From Micromonospora cremea (GTDB lineage Bacteria; Actinomycetota; Actinomycetes; Mycobacteriales; Micromonosporaceae), in the NCBI RefSeq assembly GCF_900143515.1, contig NZ_FSQT01000001.1:2356001-2420000 (forward strand): 64,000 nucleotides of DNA, in the 5' to 3' direction. A model generated the notes under the pieces. That model had not been told where the DNA came from, made no database searches, and saw nothing but the letters and a program-made list of their open reading frames with translations. The position numbers were made by a program, and so were the translations under genes. Positions 26,071-33,647 of the stretch are shown here, one piece after another; within the stretch, counting starts at the first letter, position 1, and the number at the start of each line of letters is the position of its first letter.

Positions 26071-27003
26071 TCAGGCGGGCGGATCGGGGCAGCAGACGGT
26101 GAGCGCGCCGGGCACCGAGCGCACCTTGAGCTTCCCGACCGCGGTACGCGCGCCACCGTCGAGCTCGTACATCCGCGGCGCCGCGAAGCGGACACGCACC
26201 CGGCGGCCCCGGGTGATCCGGACAAAGGGCGAGTCCGTCGAGCGGCCGGCGGCCATCCGGCCGAGGGTGCGGGCCCAGTCGATCGCCCCGCTCGCGGTTG
26301 ACACGCCCACCTCCAGGCAGCCGTCGTCCGGGCGGGCGTCGTCGAAGGCCGGGATGCCGCCGGTGATCGTGCCGACATTGCCGAAGAGCACGCAGCTCGC
26401 CTCGCCGTCGAACCAGGTGACCCCGTCCACCCGGATCCGCGTGTGCACCAGCTCGCCCCGAACGTGCCGCAGCCCCGTCCAGACGTACGCCAGCCGGCCG
26501 AGCCGGCTCTTGAGGTCCCGGTCCGCCTCGCGGATCAGGTCGCCGTCGAACCCGGCGCCGGCCATCACCGCGAAGTGCTCGCCGTTGAGTCGGCCAAGGT
26601 CCAGCCGGCGCCGCCGGCCGTGCAGACCAATTCGCACCGCCTCCGCCAGGTCCTCCGGGATGCCGAGGTTGGCGGCGAAGAGGTTCGCGGTGCCGGCGGG
26701 CAGGATGGCCATCGGGGTCCCCGAGCTGGCCAGCGTGTCCGCGCAGCGCTGCACCATGCCGTCCCCACCCCACACGAACACCAATCCAGCGCCCTTCTTC
26801 AGCGCCTTGCGGATCTTCTTCGGCGCCTTGCGGCTCTTCGGCACCTCGTACCAGAGCAGGTCATCGACGCCGGCACCGGCGAGGGTCGCCCGCAATTCGT
26901 CGAGCCCGCCACCGAGGCTCTTGCGGCGGTGGGCGACCACCGCGACCGTGCCCGGCCGGGCGGCGGCCACGGGCGTGGCGGGGGCTGCGGCGCTCATGCT
27001 CAT
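26071..27003 (-). CDS. Diacylglycerol/sphingosine-kinase-like lipid kinase (YegS/DgkB family)
   Basis: A protein of about 310 residues starting MSMSAAAPATPV (27003; a second Met is at 26997). The catalytic domain has VFVWGGDGMVQRCADTLA (the GGDG nucleotide motif), MAILPAGTANLFAANLGIP (the PxGTxNxxA motif) and VMAGAGFDGDLIREADRDLKSRLGRLAYV. FGNVGTITGGI and DDGCLEVGV complete the family pattern. It should phosphorylate a lipid at the membrane inner face. The long upstream in-frame extension to 27219 is Arg-rich, covers the repeat at 27210-27259 and is rejected. Confidence 0.9.
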   Translation of the reverse strand: MSMSAAAPATPVAAARPGTVAVVAHRRKSLGGGLDELRATLAGAGVDDLLWYEVPKSRKAPKKIRKALKKGAGLVFVWGGDGMVQRCADTLASSGTPMAILPAGTANLFAANLGIPEDLAEAVRIGLHGRRRRLDLGRLNGEHFAVMAGAGFDGDLIREADRDLKSRLGRLAYVWTGLRHVRGELVHTRIRVDGVTWFDGEASCVLFGNVGTITGGIPAFDDARPDDGCLEVGVSTASGAIDWARTLGRMAAGRSTDSPFVRITRGRRVRVRFAAPRMYELDGGARTAVGKLKVRSVPGALTVCCPDPPA

Positions 27004-27209
27004 GGCCGCCGGTGTTACCCAGCCGGCCGATTCGCTACGCCTCGGCACCGCACCGCACGGTGTCGACCGGTCGTAGCATGTCGGCGCGGGCCATACGCGG
27101 ATGGACTTTGATTTCCGGTTCGCCCGGATGCGTGCCGCACCCCGCCGTCGCTGGCCGCCGCCTGGCCGAAGGTCTGCGCTGAGCCGGTCACGGGCGGCAC
27201 CCGCACCAG

Positions 27210-27259
27210 GGAGCTTCATACCTCAGAGTCATATTGATGCCTCAGAGGTATCAAGCTCC
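27210..27259. repeat. 50-base imperfect palindrome, probable dispersed repeat
   Basis: Left arm 27210-27228 (GGAGCTTCATACCTCAGAG) and right arm 27241-27259 (CTCAGAGGTATCAAGCTCC) are complementary at 17 of 19 positions, around a 12-base centre. Within it, AT[A/G]CCTCAGAG also occurs twice as a direct repeat 19 bases apart. It is markedly more AT-rich than its surroundings and lies in a gap free of genes, as expected for a REP/MITE-like mobile palindrome. Membership of a repeat family cannot be tested here. Confidence 0.55.
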
Positions 27260-27296
27260 ATGCCACCGAAGATGCGGTATCACGCACGGGGCTGAC

Positions 27297-27402
27297 CGCA
27301 CTTTCCCCGCGCCCGCGCGCGCAGTCGGCGTTCCCCGCCGCGCAACTTCCGGGAAAGTGTGGCCTCGCCGCGTCGGGAGGCGGCGGTTTCCCGGAAAGTG
27401 CG
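27297..27402. repeat. Inverted and direct copies of a GGAAAGTG-containing motif
   Basis: CGCACTTTCC (27297-27306) is perfectly complementary to GGAAAGTGCG (27393-27402). A third copy, ACTTCCGGGAAAGTG (27345-27359), matches GTTTCCCGGAAAGTG (27386-27400) at 12 of 15 positions or better. Each copy contains a small TTCC/GGAA palindrome. This pattern suggests REP-like intergenic repeats rather than coding DNA. Confidence 0.45.
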
Positions 27403-27712
27403 CGGATCTGGGGCTGGTCGGTCTGGGACGTAAAGGACTTGGTGTCCGATTCGCGAGCGACGCGGCTGGGCGCGGTGTCCGATACCGGGGCAGCCGTCCC
27501 GTGGGCGGGGCCACCCTGAGCGTGGAATCGGGGGCGGGCCGGGGTCGTTATACCCGGCAGACCACCGCGGCTTCACCGCCGTAGTGCACGGCAGCCGCCG
27601 GGAACACCCCGCCGGCCGCCGCGGTTACATCCCCCCGGACACCCGAGCAGGTCCCCCCGGATCGCCGGGCCGTCTCCCCTTTGAACTTCTTCGCGCGCGG
27701 CACACGCCCCCT
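27403..27712. other. Non-coding remainder of the 27.0-27.76 kb gap
   Basis: No supported gene. GGTGTCCGAT occurs twice (27441-27450 and 27474-27483), and CCCCCCGGA occurs twice near 27630 and 27655. A TG-rich tract (27713-27728) follows just before the C39 gene. The region may hold the C39 promoter, but no good -35/-10 pair was found. Confidence 0.4.
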
Positions 27713-27756
27713 TGTGTGTGTCGTGTGTATCCCCCAATGCAGAGGAGCACGCCATC

Positions 27757-28416
27757 ATGCGTACCGATCTGATTCGTAAGACCGCTCTGACCGCTGCTGG
27801 GCTCGCGTTCACCGGCGGCGCCATCGCCGGCCCCGTCACCGCCGCCTACGCCGCATCCGAGGCGAAGCCCCCCACGCAGACCCACACCGACCGCAAGGGT
27901 CACGGCGAGCGGGAGCTCGGCGTGCGCTACGAGGCGCAGCCGAACTTCTACTACTGCGGCCCCGCCGCGGCCCGTAACGCCCTGTCCGTGCAGGGCAAGG
28001 ACATCAGCGTCGACGCCATGGCCAAGGAGATGGGCACCACCGAGGCCGGCACCAACTCCATCAACGACATCACCCCGGTCCTGAACAAGGAAACCGGCAA
28101 GAAGAACGCCTACCACTCCGTCGAGATCAGCGGCTCGAACGCTGACGACAAGCAGACCGACAAGCTGCGCGCCGACGTCGTGCGCACCGTGGACGACGGT
28201 CGGGCCGTGGTCGCGAACATCGCCGGCACCACCACCGACACCGACGGCGGCGTGCACTCCTTCGAGGGTGGGCACTACATCAGCGTCGTGGGCTACCGCG
28301 ACGGCGGGAACGTGGTGAAGATCGCCGACTCCGCCGACCCGAACATGGCCTCCTACGAGGTCACCGTCGAGCACCTCGCCGACTGGATCGCCACCCGCGG
28401 CTACGCCACCTCCTGA
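27757..28416 (+). CDS. Secreted C39-like cysteine peptidase family protein
   Basis: A 219-residue protein with a Sec signal (MRTDLIRKTALTAAGLAFTG, cleavage near AYA-AS, residue 33). The papain-like C39 core has Cys67 in NFYYCGPAAARNALS, His173 in EGGHYISVVGY and Asp191 in VKIADSAD, so the catalytic triad is present. Stand-alone secreted C39 proteins of this type are common in actinomycetes, and their substrates are mostly unknown. AGAGGAG lies about 10 bases before the ATG. A perfect hairpin terminator follows. It lies immediately upstream of the TnpB element on the same strand. Confidence 0.82.
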   Translation: MRTDLIRKTALTAAGLAFTGGAIAGPVTAAYAASEAKPPTQTHTDRKGHGERELGVRYEAQPNFYYCGPAAARNALSVQGKDISVDAMAKEMGTTEAGTNSINDITPVLNKETGKKNAYHSVEISGSNADDKQTDKLRADVVRTVDDGRAVVANIAGTTTDTDGGVHSFEGGHYISVVGYRDGGNVVKIADSADPNMASYEVTVEHLADWIATRGYATS

Positions 28417-28432
28417 CACACCCACCAACGAC

Positions 28433-28462
28433 AAGGGCCGACCCCAACCGGGGTCGGCCCTT
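28433..28462 (+). terminator. Hairpin terminator after the C39 gene
   Basis: A perfect 13-base stem (AAGGGCCGACCCC at 28433-28445 with 28450-28462) with an AACC loop and a terminal TT, 17 bases past the stop codon. Confidence 0.8.
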
Positions 28463-28571
28463 CGGCGTCGTCATCGATGTCGCGGCGTGGATACCTCCGC
28501 CTTCAGGCGGGGGAGGAAACGCCGCTCCCCTCAGGGATGGGCTTACGTGAACTACTGGTAAAAAGTGAGGT

Positions 28572-29684
28572 ATGGGTGAGGTGGTGAAGCGTGCGTACAA
28601 GTACCGCTTCTATCCGACCCCGCAGCAGGCTGATCAGTTGAACCGCACCTTCGGGTGCGTGCGCAAGGTGTACAACCTGGCCTTGGAGGCGCGCACCCGC
28701 GCGTGGGCGGTTGACCGGCAGCGCAGCACCTACGTTCAGTCGTCGGCGTGGCTGACCGAGTGGAAGCGCACCGAGGATCTGGCGTTCCTTAACGAGGTCA
28801 GCTCCGTGCCGTTGCAGCAGGCGCTGCGGCACCTGCAAGCCGGGTTCGCCGCGTTCTGGGGCAAGCGGTCGCGTTACCCGCGTTTCAAGTCCATGCGTAA
28901 GTCTCGGGCGACGGCGGAATACACTCGCTCGGCGTTCCGCTGGCGTGACGGGCAGCTCACCCTGGCCAAGATGGAGACCCCGCTGGCCATCGTGTGGTCC
29001 CGGCCTCTGCCCGAGGGCGCGCAACCGTCCACGGTTACGGTGTCCCGCGACGCGGCCGGCCGCTGGTTCGTGTCCATGCTGGTGGAAGACCCGTCCGTCG
29101 GGGCCCTGCCGCCGGTGGGCGCCGTGGTGGGGATCGACGCGGGCATTACCAGTCTGCTCACCCTGTCCACCGGGGAGAAGATCACCAACCCGCGGCACGA
29201 GCGCGCTGACCGGCGCAAGCTGGCCAAGGCGCAACGCACCATGGCCCGCAAGGCCAAGGACTCCGCCAACCAGGCCAAAGCCCGCCTCGCGGTGGCCCGC
29301 ATCCATGCCCGCATCGCCGACCGGCGGCGGGACCACCTGCACAAGCTGTCGACTCGACTCGTCCGCGAGAACCAAACGGTCGTGATCGAAGACCTCAGCG
29401 TGCGCAACATGCTGCGCAACCACTCGCTGGCCCGCGCCATCTCTGACGCGGCGTGGACACAACTGCGCAACATGATCGAGTACAAGGCCGCCTGGTACGG
29501 GCGGACCGTGATCGCCGTCGACCGCTGGCATCCGAGCACGAAGACCTGCTCGGCGTGCGGTCGGATCAACACCGCCATGACTCTCGGCGTCCGCGCCTGG
29601 ACGTGCCCCGGCTGCGATGCCGTGCACGACCGGGACGTCAACGCCGCCCGCAACATCCTCGCCGCCGGGCTGGCGGAGAGGTGA
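28572..29684 (+). CDS. tnpB: TnpB RNA-guided endonuclease (IS605/IS1341 transposase-like)
   Basis: A 370-residue full-length TnpB. The N-terminal helix-turn-helix region (AYKYRFYPTPQQADQLNRTFG) and wedge-like beta domain are followed by a split RuvC nuclease: Asp189 in VVGIDAGITSL, Glu273 in VVIEDLSVRNM and Asp355 in HDRDVNAARNIL. Between them is a zinc ribbon (C326, C329, C345, C348). All catalytic and zinc residues are intact. TnpB proteins are ancestors of Cas12 and cut DNA next to a short TAM, guided by omega-RNA from the element's right end. It lies inside the element described here; the guide RNA is expected to overlap the end of this gene. Confidence 0.93.
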   Translation: MGEVVKRAYKYRFYPTPQQADQLNRTFGCVRKVYNLALEARTRAWAVDRQRSTYVQSSAWLTEWKRTEDLAFLNEVSSVPLQQALRHLQAGFAAFWGKRSRYPRFKSMRKSRATAEYTRSAFRWRDGQLTLAKMETPLAIVWSRPLPEGAQPSTVTVSRDAAGRWFVSMLVEDPSVGALPPVGAVVGIDAGITSLLTLSTGEKITNPRHERADRRKLAKAQRTMARKAKDSANQAKARLAVARIHARIADRRRDHLHKLSTRLVRENQTVVIEDLSVRNMLRNHSLARAISDAAWTQLRNMIEYKAAWYGRTVIAVDRWHPSTKTCSACGRINTAMTLGVRAWTCPGCDAVHDRDVNAARNILAAGLAER

Positions 29685-29807
29685 AACGCCTGTGGAGGGC
29701 CGGTGAGACCCGACCCGCGCAAGCGGTGAAGGCGCGGCCCGGTGAAGCAGGAACCCCCTCGGGTGACCGAGGGAATCCCCGCCCTTCAGGGCGGTGGAGG
29801 ATGTCAA
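29560..29807 (+). ncRNA. Predicted omega-RNA (reRNA) scaffold at the right end of the TnpB element
   Basis: By analogy with characterised TnpB elements, the scaffold RNA covers the 3' end of tnpB and the right end, with the guide taken from the DNA just past the boundary. Two stable hairpins are visible: CCCTCGG-GTGA-CCGAGGG (29756-29773, with a GNRA-type loop) and CCGCCC-TTCA-GGGCGG (29779-29794). The 5' limit is a guess; the 3' limit is the TCAA end at 29807. Confidence 0.5.
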
Positions 29808-29822
29808 TTCCACCAACTGCGG

Positions 29823-29848
29823 CACACACACACACACACAACACACAC
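29823..29848. repeat. (CA)9-(AC)4 dinucleotide tract
   Basis: An uninterrupted CA tract at 29823-29840 continues as AC repeats to 29848 and ends 3 bases before the -35 hexamer of the DUF1996 promoter. A similar TG-rich tract (27713-27728) lies before the C39 gene. Simple repeats of this kind are rare in high-GC genomes and can change length. Confidence 0.7.
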
Positions 29849-29851
29849 GTA

Positions 29852-29899
29852 TTGACAAGCGTCGACATCGGGGTGAGGCTGGGACGTGAGAGCGCTCTC
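29852..29899 (+). promoter_or_regulatory. Promoter with LacI-type operator for the DUF1996 gene
   Basis: TTGACA (29852-29857) is followed after 17 bases by GAGGCT (29875-29880), close to the actinobacterial -10 pattern. The perfect palindrome GAGAGCGCTCTC (29888-29899) lies at the expected transcription start. It resembles CebR/LacI-family operators (TGGGAGCGCTCCCA) that control cellulose and oligosaccharide genes. Repression by a LacI-type regulator in response to sugars is inferred. Confidence 0.5.
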
Positions 29900-30008
29900 T
29901 CGTTCCCGGGCTCAACAGACCACCACCAGTCTGGCCAGGGCAAACTCCGATGTCTTCGGCGGCGGCGCCGGAGCTGCCCCTGACCCCGCCCCCGACAGGA
30001 GTCACGAG

Positions 30009-30902
30009 ATGGACAGGGCCGCACCCCTCTCCGGCATCCACCGCCGGCTGCGCCTCGCCACGGCGATCGGCGCCCTGCTGGCGCTACTCGGCACGTACAT
30101 CGCTTCCACCACCGGCCGGGCCGATGCCGCCCCGGGCGTCAACGTCATCCGGGTCGCCGAGTTCCCCGCCGACTGCACGTACAGCCACCGGCTGCCGGAC
30201 GACCCGATCATCTTCCCCGGCCTGCCCGGGGCCTCGCACATGCACAGCTTCTTCGGCAGCACGGTGACGAACGCCCACACCACGCTCCCCGACCTGGTCA
30301 ACTCTCCGACCACGTGCAATCCGCGGACGGACGTCTCGTCATACTGGGTGCCCACCCTGTACAACAACAACGTGCCGGTCGAGCCGGCCATCTCCACGTT
30401 CTACTACCTGGGTGAGGGCGTACGCGCCGACGTCGTCGCGGCCACCCAGCCCATCCCGCAGGGACTGCGGATCGTGGCGGGCAACGCCAAGGCGACCGGG
30501 CCGAACGAGAGCATCGCCCGCTGGTCCTGCCTGCACGCGGGGCAGGTGCCGCCGTCGAAGAACTTCGTCACCTGCCCGGCCGGGACGATGCTGGAGTCGT
30601 ACCTGGACTTTCCGCAGTGCTGGAACGGCCGCGACCTGGATTCGCCCGACCACAAGAGCCACATGGCGTACCCGGTGAATCAGGCCTGCCCGTCGACGCA
30701 CCCGGTGCACGTGCCGAAGCTGCGGCAGGTGCTGCGGTACCCGGTCAACGGCAACCCGGCGCAGTTCCGGCTGGCCTCGGGTCCGGGCTACACGATGCAC
30801 GGTGACTTCTTCAACGCCTGGCCGGTGGCGGAGATGGCACGCCGCGTCCAGGACTGCATCCGTCCGGTCATCAAGTGCGGGCACGACGGCCGGCCGATCT
30901 GA
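30009..30902 (+). CDS. Secreted DUF1996 domain protein
   Basis: A 297-residue protein with an N-terminal signal (LRLATAIGALLALLGTYIAS, cleavage near ADA). The DUF1996 fold is shown by SHMHSFFGSTVTNAHTT, SSYWVPTLYNN, SIARWSCL, LDFPQCWNGRDLDSPDHKSHMAYP and TMHGDFFNAW. Such proteins occur in fungi and actinomycetes, often with carbohydrate-binding or glycosidase genes, but no activity is known. The LacI-type operator at its promoter agrees with sugar-dependent expression. Start 30009 is chosen because it opens the signal peptide; the upstream open frame covers the operator. Confidence 0.85.
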   Translation: MDRAAPLSGIHRRLRLATAIGALLALLGTYIASTTGRADAAPGVNVIRVAEFPADCTYSHRLPDDPIIFPGLPGASHMHSFFGSTVTNAHTTLPDLVNSPTTCNPRTDVSSYWVPTLYNNNVPVEPAISTFYYLGEGVRADVVAATQPIPQGLRIVAGNAKATGPNESIARWSCLHAGQVPPSKNFVTCPAGTMLESYLDFPQCWNGRDLDSPDHKSHMAYPVNQACPSTHPVHVPKLRQVLRYPVNGNPAQFRLASGPGYTMHGDFFNAWPVAEMARRVQDCIRPVIKCGHDGRPI

Positions 30903-30923
30903 GCCGACTCGTTCGCACCCGAG

Positions 30924-30950
30924 GGCGGGCCCGGTCACGCCGGGCCCGCC
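30924..30950 (+). terminator. Hairpin between the DUF1996 and DUF305 genes
   Basis: A perfect 11-base stem (GGCGGGCCCGG at 30924-30934 with 30940-30950) and a TCACG loop, 21 bases after the DUF1996 stop and 24 bases before the next start. It could attenuate rather than fully stop read-through. Confidence 0.6.
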
Positions 30951-30973
30951 GCCCCGGGCGGAAAGGAGGCCGG

Positions 30974-31651
30974 ATGCGGGCTCTCGTCGCCGCACCGTCC
31001 GCTCTGCTCGTCGCGGTCCTGTTCGTCGCCGGCTGCGCTGCCGGGTCACCAGACGCCGCTGGCACCACCCCGCCGTCCGCGACGGCGCCACCGGCAGCCA
31101 CACGGCCGAGCGCCGCCGCGTCACCCACGGGTACGGCCGGTCCGTTCAGCGCCACCGACATCGCCTGGCTCCAGCTGACCGTGGCCATGGCCGATCGGCT
31201 GCTGCCGGTGCTCGATCTGATGCCGGCCCGGACCACCGACCCGGCGTGGCGGCGTCTGGCCGCCCAGGTCGAGGCCACCCACCGCGCCGACCTGACCCGG
31301 TCCCGCCGGCTGCTGGGCGAATCCGGCGGGCCGGTGACCAACCCGCACGAGGGCCACGACATGCCGGGCATGATCACGGCCGAGGAGCTGGCCGCGCTGC
31401 GGGCTGCCACCGGGAAGCCGTTTCACCGGCTGCTCGCCGGGCACCTGCGTGCGCACCTGACGCAGTCGGTCCGGATCGCCGCCGCGGAGCAGCGGGGCGG
31501 GGTCCACCCTGCGACCACCGCGTTGGCCGCGGCCGTGGTCCGAGGCGGCACCGCCGAACTCGCGCGGCTCGGCCGGCTCGTCCCGCCGCCGACGGTCACC
31601 CCGGCGGCGCAACCGCCAGCGGGCATTGCCGGCGACGCTCAGGCGGCGTAG
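30974..31651 (+). CDS. DUF305 family lipoprotein
   Basis: A 225-residue protein. The signal peptide ends in a lipobox (VLFVAGC), so it is probably lipid-anchored outside the membrane. A Pro/Ala/Thr-rich linker is followed by a DUF305 ferritin-like helical domain: DIAWLQLTVAMADRLLPVLDL, ATHRADLTRSRRLLGESG, HEGHDMPGMITAEELAALRAATG and HLRAHLTQSVRIAAAEQRGG. The usual DUF305 HHxxA motif is weakened, but H-E-G-H-D-M-P-G-M remains and may bind copper. AAAGGAGG precedes the ATG. Its last 13 bases overlap the convergent lyase gene. Confidence 0.82.
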   Translation: MRALVAAPSALLVAVLFVAGCAAGSPDAAGTTPPSATAPPAATRPSAAASPTGTAGPFSATDIAWLQLTVAMADRLLPVLDLMPARTTDPAWRRLAAQVEATHRADLTRSRRLLGESGGPVTNPHEGHDMPGMITAEELAALRAATGKPFHRLLAGHLRAHLTQSVRIAAAEQRGGVHPATTALAAAVVRGGTAELARLGRLVPPPTVTPAAQPPAGIAGDAQAA

Positions 31652-32460
31652 CGGGCGGCCAGGTCCACGGTGCGCCGGGCTGCGGCGACCATCGCCCGGT
31701 CGGCGAAGCGGCCGTCGGGCAGCACCACGGTGCCCGAATCCCGCCGTTGCGCCTCGGCCACCGCGGCCAGCAGCTCCGCGGCCCGGGCCACCTCCCGGTC
31801 GGCCGGCCGGAACGCCTCGACGATCACCGGAAGCTGGCGCGGGTGGATCGCCGTGCGGCCGAGGAAGCCGAGCCGTCGACCCACCGCGCAGGAGGCGGCC
31901 AGCCCGGCGACGTCGGCGACGTTCGCGTACACCGACATCGCCGGCGGGACCAGGCCGGCGGCGCGGGCCGCCACCACCACCCGGCCGCGCGCCCAGAGCA
32001 ATCCGTCGTCGTCGCTCACTCCGAGGTCCGAGCGGAGGTCGGCCTCACCGAGCCCGATCGACGCCACCGCGGGGTGGGCGGACGCGATCGGGTACGCGGC
32101 CTCCAGCCCGAGCGCCGACTCGACCAGCGGGTGCAGCGGCACGTCGACCCGGTCGGCGAGCGCCGCCACCGTCGCCGCCGACTCCACCTTCGGCAGCCGC
32201 AGCCCCGCCAGCCCGCGACGACCGGACACCGCCGCCAGGTCGGCATCGACGTCCGGCCCGGTCAGCTCGTTGACCCGGACCTGCACCGGTACCGGGTGCG
32301 CCTCGGAGAGGAACTCGGCGACCGCGTCCCGGGCGTACGCCTTGCGCCCGGCGACGACGGCGTCCTCTAGGTCGAGGATGACGGCGTCGGCACCGGAGGC
32401 GACCGCCTTGGCGAACCGGTCCGGGCGGTCACCGGGCACGTAGAGCCAGCTGAGCAGCAT
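31639..32460 (-). CDS. HpcH/HpaI-CitE family CoA-ester lyase
   Basis: A 273-residue TIM-barrel protein. WLYVPGDRPDRFAKAVASGADAVILDLEDAV is the CitE N-terminal signature. LRLPKVESA and SIGLGEADLRSDLG hold the Mg2+-binding Glu/Asp residues, and GRTAIHPRQLPVIVEAF is the C-terminal acyl-CoA motif. Stand-alone CitE-like proteins of this length, such as mycobacterial Rv2498c, cleave beta-hydroxyacyl-CoA substrates such as HMG-CoA or citramalyl-CoA rather than citrate. It is the last gene of the long leftward operon. Its ATG overlaps the stop of the CaiB-type gene (TGATG), so it should act on the CoA ester made by that transferase. The exact substrate is unknown. Confidence 0.88.
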   Translation of the reverse strand: MLLSWLYVPGDRPDRFAKAVASGADAVILDLEDAVVAGRKAYARDAVAEFLSEAHPVPVQVRVNELTGPDVDADLAAVSGRRGLAGLRLPKVESAATVAALADRVDVPLHPLVESALGLEAAYPIASAHPAVASIGLGEADLRSDLGVSDDDGLLWARGRVVVAARAAGLVPPAMSVYANVADVAGLAASCAVGRRLGFLGRTAIHPRQLPVIVEAFRPADREVARAAELLAAVAEAQRRDSGTVVLPDGRFADRAMVAAARRTVDLAARYAA

Positions 32461-33647
32461 CAGAGCACTCCCCGCTCGCGCAACGCGGCCAGCTCGTCGG
32501 CGCTGAGGCCGAGCGCGCCGAAGACCGCGTCGGTGTCCTGGCCGTGCCGCCGGCCGGCGTGGCGGATCTCCCCCGGGGTGTCCGTGAGCCGGAACGGCAC
32601 GTTCTGCATCCGCACCTCGCCCAACTCCTCGTCCGGGACGCTGCGCACGGTGCCCAGCGCCGCGTACTGCGGGTCGGCGAGGATGTCCCGCACGTCGTAG
32701 ACCGGCGCGACCGCCGCCTGGGCCGCTTCGAACGCGGCCACCACCTCGTCCCGGTCCCGCTTCGCCACCCAGGCGCTCACTGCGGCGTCCAACTCGTCGG
32801 CGTGCGCGGCCCGGCCGCTGCCGGTGGCGAACCACGGCTCGTCGATCAGCTCGGGTCGGCCGATCAGCCGCAGTACCCGCTCGGCGATGCTCTGCGCGCT
32901 GGTGGAGACGGCCACCCAGCGCCCGTCCGCGCACCGGTACGTGTTGCGCGGGGCGTTGTTGTTGGATCGGTTGCCCAGCCGGGGCTGGATGTAGCCGAGC
33001 TGGTCGTACCAGGTGATCTGTGGGCCGAGCATCGCCATGATCGGCTCGATGATGGCCAGGTCCACCACCTGCCCGGCGCCGGTGGCGTCCCGGGCCCGCA
33101 GGGCGAGCATCACCGCGTACGCGGCGGCGAGCGCGGTCACCGAGTCGGCCAGCCCGAACGGGGGCAGGGTCGGTGGGCCGTCCGGTTCCCCGGTGGCCGC
33201 GGCGAAGCCGCTCATCGCCTCGGCGAGGGTGCCGAAGCCGGGCCGGCGGGCGTACGGGCCGACCTGCCCGAATCCGCTGATCCGGGTGATCACCAACCGG
33301 GGGTTGACCTCGTGCAGCTCGGCCGGGCCGAGGCCCCACCGCTCCAGCGTGCCGGGGCGGAAGTTCTCCACCAGCACGTCGGCGTCGGTGAGCAGCCGGC
33401 GTAGCAGCGCGGCGCCGTCCGGATCGGACAGGTTGAGGGTGACCGTCCGCTTGTTGCGGCCGAGCACCTTCCACCAGAGCCCGACGCCGTCCCTGGCCGG
33501 ACCGTGGCCCCGGGACGGGTCCGGCTTGGCCGGGTGCTCCACCTTGACCACGTCGGCGCCGAAGTCGCCGAGGAACGCCGCAGCGAGCGGCCCGGCGAAG
33601 AGGGTGGCCAAGTCGACGACCTTGATCCCGTCCAGGGGTGCGGTCAC
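32460..33647 (-). CDS. CaiB/BaiF family (class III) CoA transferase
   Basis: A 395-residue protein, GTG start. N-terminal VVDLATLFAGPLAAAFLGDFGADVVKVEHP is the family signature. The middle has FRPGTLERWGLGPAEL. Asp168 in LPPFGLADSVTALAAAYAVMLALRARD is the likely catalytic aspartate, and RNTYRCADGRWVAVSTSAQ follows. These enzymes move CoA between carboxylic acids. Its start overlaps the upstream glycosidase-like gene by 4 bases (GTGA), and its stop overlaps the CitE gene. Together they suggest activation of a carboxylic acid followed by C-C cleavage, which is unusual inside a sugar operon. Confidence 0.9.
   Translation of the reverse strand: MTAPLDGIKVVDLATLFAGPLAAAFLGDFGADVVKVEHPAKPDPSRGHGPARDGVGLWWKVLGRNKRTVTLNLSDPDGAALLRRLLTDADVLVENFRPGTLERWGLGPAELHEVNPRLVITRISGFGQVGPYARRPGFGTLAEAMSGFAAATGEPDGPPTLPPFGLADSVTALAAAYAVMLALRARDATGAGQVVDLAIIEPIMAMLGPQITWYDQLGYIQPRLGNRSNNNAPRNTYRCADGRWVAVSTSAQSIAERVLRLIGRPELIDEPWFATGSGRAAHADELDAAVSAWVAKRDRDEVVAAFEAAQAAVAPVYDVRDILADPQYAALGTVRSVPDEELGEVRMQNVPFRLTDTPGEIRHAGRRHGQDTDAVFGALGLSADELAALRERGVL

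Larger units (their letters stand above)
28482..29807 (+). mobile_element. IS200/IS605-superfamily (IS1341-type) element carrying tnpB only
   Basis: The left part holds a two-tier hairpin: outer arms GCGGCGT/ACGCCGC (28482-28488, 28519-28525), inner arms CCTCCGCC/GGCGGGGGAGG around a TTCA loop (28494-28516). The right part holds a matching hairpin, CCGCCC-TTCA-GGGCGG (29779-29794). The element ends in GGATGTCAA (29799-29807), a typical right end of actinobacterial IS605-like elements. Subterminal hairpins rather than inverted terminal repeats are diagnostic of this superfamily. There is no tnpA, so movement would need a transposase in trans. The left boundary is approximate. Confidence 0.75.

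Noticed and set aside
28503..30041. 512-residue reverse open frame opposite tnpB
   Set aside because: Antisense shadow that runs through the element's hairpins and the CA tract; TnpB on the forward strand has all conserved residues.
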